Source: Stephania yunnanensis
Lineage: Eukaryota; Streptophyta; Magnoliopsida; Ranunculales; Menispermaceae
Direction: 5' to 3'
NCBI GenBank assembly: GCA_039657365.1
Contig: CM077590.1
Coordinates: 6,398,501 to 6,462,500 of the forward strand
Length of the DNA stretch: 64,000 bases
This document shows, piece by piece, positions 38,165 through 48,263 of the stretch. The position numbers and the translations under genes are program-made. The notes beneath the pieces are model-generated. The model was not told where the DNA came from, made no database searches, and saw only the letters and a program-made list of their open reading frames with translations. How positions within the stretch are numbered: the first letter of the stretch is position 1; every line of letters starts with the position of its first letter.

Positions 38165-38784
38165 CAAAATTTAAAGATGATTAACCCTGTGATGTAATGC
38201 TCATGGCACAAGCTTCAAGCACAAAATATTTGTAGCCGAGAGAATTTAAGGACAAAGTAATATTTTGTAGATTTGACATCAAGATGAAGAAGACAGCTTA
38301 ACTTCTGAGGCGACGCTGATGTAGCTGCATAAGAAAGCACAGTTCCGGTTGTTGATGTGCAAAAAAAATTATGGGATTCACCTGTAATTTGGAATGCTTG
38401 AGTTAGCAACATACTGTTACATTCCAGTGTCTTCCAATGCCTGGTGTATTTCCAAATTTTAGTACTCATAGCCATTCTTGCACATCAAACATAAATACAT
38501 CTTTTTCTGTATATATATATATATATATATCACTTTCCGAAATTTGATTAGTTGCTGTCGCACAATTCATAATTGACGGTCGTCGGTCAAACACAAACAC
38601 AGTGATTGATCAGAGAAGGCACAAAAAACTTTATTGAATCAAAACATTTATGTACATGTGAACATAGATGATGATGCTATTTCACATTAACATCAGAACT
38701 TTATACAAAACATAATCAAGGTTCTCTATCCAGAAAGACTTCATCAACAACCATCCATTCATGCTCATCTTTTGTCACTCTTTA

Positions 38785-38897
38785 GCTACCTAGAGAATGG
38801 TTCACTCCCTGAAAGAATTGTGCTCGGCACTCAAGAGGGAATTCTTCAATATCGATAAACAAACCCGAAATCTCAAGTAACATGGTAACAACAGGTA
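38785..38897 (-). CDS. Candidate small exon, unrecognised
   Basis: On the minus strand the sequence CTCTAACTACTGATTTTAG is a textbook branch point plus acceptor, followed by an open frame of about 37 residues to a stop near 38788 (pattern IEEFPLECRAQFFQGVNHS). A short ATG-led frame (MPREFAAFA) ending at a GTAAGC donor near 39050 would join it in phase. No family match comes to mind, so the coding status is a guess. Confidence 0.25.
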
Positions 38898-39785
38898 CTA
38901 AAATCAGTAGTTAGAGTTTTGATCAACCACGCTAACAATGAATTAATGTAGCAAGGTCCAATGGTGCAAATGCCGCAAAGCAAAAACTCGAGCTCGGGCA
39001 TTTGTTTTAAACAGAACATTGCGTTATAAATTTCATATTGGTTGCTTACTGGCAAATGCTGCAAATTCTCTAGGCATCACTTGGAAAACGCAACCGTTAA
39101 TAACTGCTCAAATACAATGATATAAATATTCATATTGGATAAACATAATATACCATGCAAACAAACTCGGCAAAAAATAGCAACCAATGTCAATACCATC
39201 ACCATTTACATTATTTCTCGATCCTTGCATTGACGCCGCGGCCATGACCTTAACAACAATTTCCTTAAGCACAAGATAACATACACTCATTTTGATGATG
39301 GCATTTACAGGCATACATTCTCATAAATATCAACACATATAGTCGAGCGAGCGAGCTATTGACAATCAAGGATTCACATTGTACATAAGTTCAAAAAAAT
39401 TTCCATTCAATGTGAATCACAACTTACTCATGAATCATTGTAATCAACACAAATCATTAAACCTCAATTCGCAACTCGAAGCCCTAAACCATAAACCCTA
39501 AACCCTAAACCATTTGATTATACACACAAAAGTTGAGACCCCAAATTAGGTCACCAAAATGGATGATTTTTCTTCAATTTCAACGCAGTCCAACTCAAAA
39601 TTCAAAGATTTAGAACAAAAAATTCAACTTTTTTATTATAAGAAACAAAGTTTTGAACTTTATTGACATTTCTTCAATGAATTCTCAAATTGACTCAAAT
39701 TCCACACAGATTAGACACCACTGATTCCAATAAAAAGTGCAATCACAAGTTAATGGTTCTGGGTTTCAACAATTGCCAAACAAAG

Positions 39786-39850
39786 GGGTTAGGGTTAGGG
39801 TTAGGGTTAGGGTTAGGGTTAGGGTTAGGGTTAGGGGTAGGGGTAGGGTT
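39786..39850 (+). repeat. Interstitial TTAGGG array (vertebrate-type telomere unit)
   Basis: About eight GGGTTA units in a row are followed by two GGGGTA variants. Plant telomeres usually have TTTAGGG. A short plant-type AAACCCT cluster lies nearby at 39486-39512. The array sits just inside the presumed first intron or promoter of the minus-strand unit ending near 39960. Confidence 0.9.
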
Positions 39851-39959
39851 TGATTGAAAAGGAAGAAACTTTACCTGAATTTGTTGCGACGCCGAGCTTT
39901 CAATTGGGGGGTTTTGGTTTTCAGTACGGTGGAACTCAATTCCTTCTCATTAAGACCCC

Positions 39960-40690
39960 ATTAATCATGCTTTGTGATCCTTAATTTCTCCAATTGGACA
40001 CAGAGAGATGACACTTCTTTGTCTTGAACTGGTAAAGCCTCGTTTGTGCAGGGACTTTAAAAATGGGAAACTTGAAAACATAAAGATATTGGAAAATCCC
40101 CTAAGTGACACCCGTGTAATGTAGCGCGCGGGCCACATCCACGAGAGCTGTCGAGTGTACCTCGAAATAGACGCTACGCGTGTTGTAGACCGAGCATGCA
40201 CTTATCTTTACGTGGGGCTTACGCGTCACATCATAAATGTGTCACTTGGTTGTCATTTTAACATTTTTCTTGTTTTCTTATGTTTTACAAGTTAATGGAT
40301 TCAACAACAAAAGCAACAAAAAAAAAAAATCTAAATCCCAAATTAATTGAGCCTGGTACATGGATTAAACCTTTTTATCCTGTGCATTTTTTTGAGGAAT
40401 ATATTGTGCAATTTAATGCTTTCGATAGCGTTTCTATACCCTAATAAAAGAGGGTGTTTTTCAAAAAATAAGGTGGCTTTAGTTTTTAATTCACCAAATA
40501 GTAGGGTTTACTTTTAAATTTCAAAACTAATGTATAACTCCTTTTGAAAATAAGCTATTGATGATGAGGTGGCATGCATGGTTGGTGAGGTGGAAGACAC
40601 TTGTATGGATAGCTCACTTTTGAAAAGGAGTTATCTATACAAAATTCTAAACTCTATAAATGACTCCTTTTGAAAAGAAGCTATCTATAC
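39960..40690. other. Spacer before the minisatellite
   Basis: No gene is seen. A GC-richer part (40100-40230) could be the upstream region of the minus-strand unit. A CAA/poly-A-tailed retroposon motif lies at 40303-40375 in reverse orientation. Confidence 0.5.
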
Positions 40691-40879
40691 AAAATTCTTC
40701 ATTCTATGAACGACACGTGCATATCGAGATGGATAACCGCGTAACTCGCGTATCTCGAGGTAGATAACCCATGTAAACAACACGCACGCATATCGATGTA
40801 GATAACTCATGTAAACGTCGCGCATGTATGTTGAGGTGGATAATTCATGCAAATGCCAGACACGTCTGTCGAGGTGGGC
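40690..40879. repeat. Minisatellite, left part (about 38-bp unit)
   Basis: Diverged units read roughly CGAGGTGGATAACTCATGCA then AACGTCGCGCACGTATCT. The same array resumes at 43497 after an LTR element. Confidence 0.7.
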
Positions 40880-42837
40880 TGTGACGACCACAATTTCCCA
40901 CAAACTGGCACCGTCCGGCCTAAGCCCACGTGGACCCCCGAGTCCGTCTCGTTGAGTCACGCAAGCCTAGTTAGCCTCTACCATTTACCAATTATGACAT
41001 AATTAAAAGTTAGTTATCAAACTGCCCAACGAAGACTTAAGTCAGGATCATGGGGTTCCACTCAAGTTCAGGGTTCCTAACTTCCGCTGGTTTGTATCTT
41101 AATGGATTGTGATGTCTTTCATGAGTCGAGTATTTATAACTTCGGCTCTGATACCAACTGTGACATTGGTATCATAATGTATTAAGGCATGAGATTCTCA
41201 AAACTAGGCTCGATACCAATTGTGTTGGTACCATATTGCCTTAAACCATCTAGGTCCCTAAACCTAGGCTCTGATATCAACTATGACGTTGGTATCACAA
41301 TGTTGTAATCTCAACACTAGGCTCTGATTCCAACTATGACGGCCTCAATTTTTTACAAATTGGCACCGCTCGACCTAAGCCCACGTGGACCCACGAGCCC
41401 GTCTCTCTGAGTCACGCAAGCCTAGTAAGCCTTTACCATTTACCAATTATGACATAATTAAAAGTTAGTTAATCAATTAGTGAGTTATCAAAGTTATAGC
41501 GGAAACAATTCAATCTCAAACTAATTGAAAACCTCAAAGACACATATGGATAACCTAAAGTATGGAAACCCAACATATATATATGAAAAACAACATACAA
41601 ATAAGTAATACAAAACCTGCACAAATGTGAGAGGGAAAGTTACTTCAATATCCTTACAGCAAATCACCTAATGTATTCTTTTCCCTCACTTGTTTTCGAC
41701 TCTGCACTCAGTCAAACACGAGAATGACGAGCCCAGGTAAGTAAAAGCCAATAGGACATATATAAAATTTCAAAATAAATAAATCAGTCTAATTCATGCA
41801 AATAGAAAAAAAAAGAACAGGGAACACATAAATATAAAAGACAGTAAATAATTCAATCGATACGTGAGGGTTCGAAATATGAAAACTGAATAGCAATGAG
41901 TCCCGACCAAAAGGTCGTTGAGTTGCGGCAAAAACTCAACTGACTCGGGTTTAGAGAGAGACACAGCCTACGACCCCCTAACCCTTGCGACTATGAGATA
42001 TCCACAGACCCAGATAAGTGCCCCCAACGTACACTCAATTGGGAGATATAAACGACATCCAGATAAGAGCTCATATCACAGATAGATAGTAACATTGACT
42101 CACTTACCAATGGACCACTCAACCAATGGAATTTCTAAAGAAATGATGAACCAAGCAATAGCAATAAATTAAAGCTCAAGAAATAACTGTACAGTTCTTC
42201 ACTGGTTTACTTACTTCGAGAATGTCCCGCTCATGCCTCGATATGGGCACCCGACACTCGACTATACCTCATAAGTCCCTGGTGTCCATTTATACCTTTT
42301 AGGGCTAAGTTATTACGTCATTCAAATCATAACCAAATTACTTAACATAAACCTCACCATGGCCTTCGAAATCCATTTGAATCCATCGCGTCGTCGAGCT
42401 TCGTCGAGGCCACGCCTCATTGTCCACTATTTTTGTGTCTCGTCGGGGATCGATCAGTCCGACAACGCGCCATCGCGCCATCGCCGTTGCCGGAGCTGCG
42501 CCGTCGCCGGAGCCGCGCCACCGTCCTGCAATCCTCGCCGGAGTTCAGGCCGTTTCTCGCCGCCGCTGCTACCGCCGGAGTTGTTGTCGGTGATCTCCTC
42601 CTCCGCGAGCAAGAGTGTCCAATATTGCACCGCCTCCTGGTCCGCGCCGCTGCTGTTGGTCCTCCTTATCGGAGCCGCCCTCTTCGTCGTCCGCACAGTC
42701 ACGTCGTCTCCGACCGATGAGCCGTGTCGTTTTCTGCACAACCATCCGATTAGCCTCTGCGAGCTCTCTACCGGGAGCTTCGCCGCGCCCACTCCTTGCC
42801 GGAGCTTCCTTCCCCTCACCTCTCTCCCTATCCGCCA

Positions 42838-42872
<35 letters not shown>

Positions 42873-42932
42873 TTCTCTCTGGTTCTACCATCTCGCTCTC
42901 TCTCTCTCTCTCTCGGGTTCTACCATCTCTCA

Positions 42933-42981
<49 letters not shown>

Positions 42982-43491
42982 TCGGCGGTTAGAAAAAGAA
43001 AATCAAATGTGTCCTCGAGATTCGTGCAACATGAATCTCGAGATAAAACCAATAATTTTACCTATTTGTCCACCGCCTTTATGTTTGACCAAAATTGTCT
43101 TGAGTCTCGTGAATTGCGTATCTCGAGACACATCCAATGCATTTTGTTTAATTGTTCAAACTATAGACCAATTGATATTTATGTTAATGTGACCACATTA
43201 AAGTCACAATGGCCACTTATTCAACCAATAGTCAATCAATCTCCACCCCATAAGCCGCTACTCGATTCCACGTCGACGGCGACTCGAGGCACGTCCCCGC
43301 TTGTGTTTCGGCTCACCGAGTTCCCCACGTATACCAATATCAAATTGGACATTACATAATACATACATTACAGAAAAATATCATACCTCGATGTCTCCAC
43401 CCGAGATTCGGACATACGTATTCCGACGAGTGGATCCCACGTACGACCCTGACCTGACATGTAGCACAAGTCAAATTTTTGGGTCGTTACA
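40880..43491 (-). mobile_element. Deleted LTR retrotransposon with TGGGC target duplication
   Basis: The element starts TGTGACGACC, ends GGGTCGTTACA and is flanked by TGGGC on both sides (40875-40879 and 43492-43496). Read on the minus strand it has a 5' LTR (43491-41335, 2157 bp), primer-binding-site units complementary to initiator tRNA-Met (TGGTATCAGAGCC at 41156-41144, with variants at 41218-41207, 41279-41267 and 41332-41320), a short leader, and only the last roughly 140 bp of a 3' LTR (about 41027-40880). No gag or pol remains. The LTR ends and layout resemble the Ty3/gypsy element at 52958-60707. Long open frames at 42359-43192 come from a (CT)n run and GC-rich LTR sequence. Confidence 0.82.
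42836..42981. repeat. (CT)n microsatellite inside the LTR
   Basis: CTCTCT runs of about 146 bases are broken by short unique pieces. They produce artificial Ser-Leu repeats in all frames. Confidence 0.9.
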
Positions 43492-43496
43492 TGGGC

Positions 43497-43990
43497 GACC
43501 CATGCAACCTTGTGCAACTCATGCAAACATCATGCTCGTGTCTCAAGATGGTAAAGCCAATGCAAACGTCACACACATATTTCATGGTTAACATTACATG
43601 GAAAAGCCACGCACGTATGTCGAGGTGGGCTAGCCATGCATCTTCGTACAAACCATTCAAACGTCACACACATATCTCGAGATATGGACAACTCATGCAA
43701 CCTCGTGCAATCCATAAAAACCATGCGAATGTGAAGCACATATTTCTAGGTAGACAACCCATGCAACCTGCTGCTGTCCATGCAAAGCATCCAAACGTCA
43801 TGCATGTAACTCGAGGTGGATAATTAATGCAAATGACAGACACGTTTCTCGAGGTGGACAATCCATGCAAACGTCATGCACGTATCTCGAGGGGACAACC
43901 CATACATATCCGCTATAGACCATGCACCCCATGCAAACGTCACGGACGTATCGCGAGGCGGACAACTCGTGCAACCATAGTAACCATGTA
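43497..43990. repeat. Minisatellite, right part (about 38-bp unit)
   Basis: Units such as CGAGGTGGACAATCCATGCA followed by AACGTCATGCACGTATCT repeat with much variation. It continues the array at 40690-40879 and was split by the LTR element. Confidence 0.75.
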
Positions 43991-44220
43991 ACTCATCCTT
44001 TAAACTTTTGTCTTACTTCTATCTCATGATGATAATAAGAGATATGAAGATTAAAATAATTATAGGCCAAAACCACGTTATTTCTTTATCGGGAGCTTAA
44101 AACTAAAACAACAATGATCTGTTGAGAAATAAGTTCATTCCATGGGAAGTTTGTATACATAAACTTCGTTCACCCGAAATATAGCTGAAAAAAAAATCAC
44201 CACGACTTCAAGAAAACTCA

Positions 44221-47200
44221 TCATATAGGTCTATTACGATGGTTATGTTGACGTTGTTGCTCCGTAATGCAAATCGGGTGTACTATATGTCTAGTTGGAT
44301 ATTGTGTTTGTACATCCGGTTGAGGTTGTTGAGGTTGCTGATCTTGCATTGAATGTCGTCGAGTCGATTGATGTTCTTCCTCTGGCGCTTCACTCGACTC
44401 GCTTCTGGTATTAATGCTCCCAAAAATAGGAGGTCGAACCATCCCAAAATATTGGCTTCTCGTATGCGGTTAGGCGAAAGGAACATGAGGCGGTGACATA
44501 TTTAACAGGTTCATGAATGAGCACTCTCCACTATATGACATAATGTAATTATAACATGGTGGAGTATATGGACTCGGCAAGTATTGAGGCAATGACGGAT
44601 ACATTTGATGTCTAGGTATTCCATGGTCTACATATGAAGATGACGGCCCGAGTGCATAATGATCAAAATGGTAAGGAGGAAGATTCATGATCGGTGGCCT
44701 TAGTACAAATATTTAAGGTTTTGGTTGCATCGGGGACAATGTAAGAATGTACCCATGAGAAGAATGACATGGTGGGGATGAGCATTGGCTACTCTCGCTA
44801 ACAGTCTCTATTCTACTCGCTCTCGGATGAGATGAGTGTGTTGGAGGAGAACGTCGGCTACTCTCTGCAACAATCTCAGTCTGACGAGATGGACGTGGTG
44901 GACGAGGACGTCTGGTGCTTTCCCTCGCATTCTTTGTTCATGTTCTTCTTCTTCTTCTCACCTCTCCATTTGATTTGCCCGATTCTCTTCTTCATCTTCC
45001 TCTTCATTCTCCTCATTTATGTCATGTTCCACATCAATTCCATCATTCCATAGAGTAGACGTTTGCCTTTCATCTTCGTCTAAAATTTAAATCCCTTCAT
45101 CAAGGGCAACAAGACCTTGCTTGAACACATCCTCAATAAACACTCGCCTCAGTCGATGCACCTAGTTACACTGATATAAAAACATGAGTTCAAAGCACGC
45201 AATTTAAGATATTAGTTGTTTGAGAAAAAATAAGAGTTTCAAGTCGTGTCTAATAAATCGTCTAGTAACTGAGCGATACCACGCCATGTAGTCTTGGTGA
45301 TCGTGCATTTCGTCATATGCTGCTGTGACTATGTTGTGGTCATGATTTTCCCACATTTGTATAAAGGTTGCGTGAAAAGTCACTCAATTTTCTTGATTGC
45401 GCCCACGCAATTCGATGCGGTGTAGTCGGGTGTCGTAAGCATAGTTTGGTGGCACCACTTGTATCATTTTGAATTGTCTCATAACCGTTTTTGGTCGATG
45501 CCACTCGACTATGTGGAAATAAATTATAGGACACGTTGAAAGCTAACTACCGTGACCGTTAGTACAGTATTCGGGAAGATACCCGATGACTTCAACATAA
45601 GGTTGCCATACTACATCATCCTCATTCTATGAGTCAAGTGCATCACGGTAAGCCGATAAGACGTGCGTCGCACTCGTGTAACCGAAAATCCATCGAGTCA
45701 TATGTATACAAAACAATAAATTATAGAAAATGAAAATAGAATAAATGTTATAGAAATTATGAAATAATATTTGCATTACCTGTGTCCCAACTGAACATCA
45801 ATATGCATGTGTTCTCCATCCATTGTTTGTGGTCGAACTCTAGAAACACCTAAGCGCCTTGGTGCTATGAATGGAAATCAATTCCATGCCCACAACTGTA
45901 CAAGAACTGACGTGCCTGCAACCTCATGTGCACTTACGCGAGATCCGCGACACAACTCTCTATACAAATAAGCCAAACATGCACTCCCCCTACTATATTG
46001 TCTAACTATTTGGAAATTCTCAAGCGATGGTAGAAACATCAAATGTACAAATCGGTTTGACTTGTCGGTGAATAGACAACCACCGATAAGTTGCGGTATG
46101 TACGATCGAACATAACGTTGCACTAATTCCTAATCCTGTCATCATCTATAGCCGATACGTTACATTTAAGCCATTCGACTTTAAGTTTACAACTAATAAT
46201 GTCAACTCCAATAGGAGTTCGACCAAGTAGCCTCTCACACGCATCAGCATAATCTGTATCAATCGTTCCGGTCACAGGCATACCTTCGATATGTAAGCCG
46301 AGCTGTACCTGCACGCACATCCTGGAGTGTAATTGTGCACTCCTTGTTGGGGCATGTGCCGTAGGTCAATCCATTAACTGTCTTTATTAATACTTTTAGT
46401 TAATAAAATAGAGGATTTCATTTGCCGTTTATTATAATTAATTTGCATGTTTACATTATAATAAGATCCATGGGTATTTACTGAGAAATATCCTAAATGT
46501 CCATAGTCGATCATTATCTTGGGAACTATAATGAATTAAGACTAGTGTGAGTCTTGATTGATGATCATATGATGATTATACGTATATGGATACGAATCAA
46601 GATCACGAGTACTTGTTAGGGAACAAAGTCTTGGACCGAACCGCTATGAGAACATCGCATGGATTAAGTCATAGTTGTTTCTCATGATAGGTATATTTTT
46701 GATCCTCTGACTTGAGATTACCAGAGACTTCAACATTAGGAACATAGTGATTTGACACTATCGAACGTTGTCTTTAACCGGACGATTATAAAGGTTGTGA
46801 TTGGTTACCGTGTGAGCAATGTGATGAAGTTGTGTAATCGAGATATAATTTGTCCCTCTCATATAAAAAGAGATATCTAGTGGATCCCTCGATGTGTTAG
46901 ACTGTTAAAAGGCCTAGTCTAAGTGAATTGATATTGATCAATGTCACTTGGATGTTTTCAATCTACCTAGAGATCGAGACTAGTACGATTGAACATGTTG
47001 GATGACAATTCCATGCCTTATGTTTGATCAAAAGGATATCGTGTGACAAAAGGATGTTATATATGCTATTGATTAGGTCGTATCGATTTGATATTTGTAC
47101 AACTTAGGTAGTCATAATGTCTTGTTAGAGGCCGCTTATGACTTGTATACCAAAATATGTTTTGGTACACTGCCAACGTTGTATGAGCCTATTGGGTTGC

Positions 47201-47945
47201 ACACTAAGAATGATTTTGCGAGATTTTAAGATGGTTGAGAAAAATGAATTTTATATGATAAAATTCATGACAGAAACGTCCTTGTGGTGTATTACACTTA
47301 TACTTCTTTAAGTAGGGGTATATGTGTAATTTACTTAACCGTCTATATACAAGGGTTGTATAAATAGACGATAAACGCTTTAAGTTAGAATACACGTACG
47401 AAAGATTAAAAGGCCGAAACTCTATTTTCATTTTAGAAACGACTTAGGGTTTTTTGGTATGCTCTGGATCGGTTTGGAGAGAAACAAAAGGTTTGGTATT
47501 CTCTCAAAGCTAGCACTTCGAATCTCTCGGCCGTTGTTCGTGTGTGGACTACTGGTAGAGGGCGTTCGTCGTTGGCAGCGCCTTAGAGATCGATCAACCT
47601 TCAGAAAAGTATATTACGAATGAGGTATGATTAAGTTTTTCATGGTTTAAACGTTTTTAATGAAATTAGATTCGGATCCTGTTGGGGTTTTTGTCAAAAT
47701 TGTTTTGTAATCTCCGCTGCAAGAACCCCAAAATCCAACACTCCCCACATTGCATGTGAAATGTATCTGTATCTGAGCACCATCTCTCTACGAATGCAGT
47801 AATCAAAGTCCAATCAAAATGAAAAATGCTACGCGAAAAATCCCATAGAACCTACTGGAACAAAGATATGGGATTATCCTCAAATGATACCGCATTGTTC
47901 GATCAACGACACCACGTCTTCGACGCACGCGCAATGTTTCGTACA
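44221..47945 (-). pseudogene. Plant mobile domain (MAIN-like) gene, frameshifted and split by an LTR
   Basis: Pieces of the plant mobile domain are read on the minus strand in order. The N-terminal part with LITAxVERW-like remnants and TFHMQCGE lies at about 47945-47746. TITLQDV then LGLHIEGMPVTG and CERLLGRTP follow at 46344-46123, then QLIGGCLFTDKS, LMFLPSLENF and SACLAYLYRELCRGS at 46123-45878. LHRIAWAQS remnants lie at 45534-45340, and an acidic, Pro/Gln-rich tail at 45060-44221. The domain occurs in host proteins such as MAIN/MAIL1 and in transposons, where its role is unclear. Frames shift several times, and a 1.4-kb LTR interrupts the conserved CGECTITLQDV stretch. It lies directly downstream of the MuDR-like transposase on the same strand, which suggests it was carried by that element. 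Confidence 0.75.
46345..47740 (+). mobile_element. Solo LTR, 1.4 kb, inside the mobile-domain gene
   Basis: The sequence runs TGTTGGGGC to ATCCAACA, with flanks CTCCT (46340-46344) and CTCCC (47741-47745), a target duplication with one mismatch. A TATA box (GTATAAATAG at about 47358) suits transcription on the plus strand. There are no internal genes. The last 100 bases match the inverted sequence at 63871-64000. Confidence 0.78.
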
Positions 47946-47967
47946 CCTTATAATTGATAATGTATTA

Positions 47968-47971
<4 letters not shown>

Positions 47972-48010
<39 letters not shown>
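47972..48010. repeat. (TA)n microsatellite
   Basis: An alternating TA run of about 38 bases lies between the mobile-domain and transposase remnants. Confidence 0.9.
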
Positions 48011-48012
<2 letters not shown>

Positions 48013-48263
48013 GTTTATGCGAAAACATTTGACGTATACATGTAAAAAAGTTTACCTCACCCCTCCAGGTTCGCGACGATCTGTGTGTAGATTGGAGATG
48101 CAAAAGTGAAGGATCTGATGGACCTGGATCCATTGTTGTATAACTACAAATGATTCATTTTAAAAAAAATTAATTGTGTTGTTCAGAAACTCACAATAAC
48201 TCTTTCATATATGTTCAAACAATAACGAATGCTCGAACATTTCAATATAATCAAATTACCAAC

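Noticed and set aside
42359..43192. 277-codon plus-strand open frame and overlapping frames
   Set aside because: They lie in a GC-rich LTR with a long CT run; Ser-Leu repeats appear in every frame and no domain is seen.
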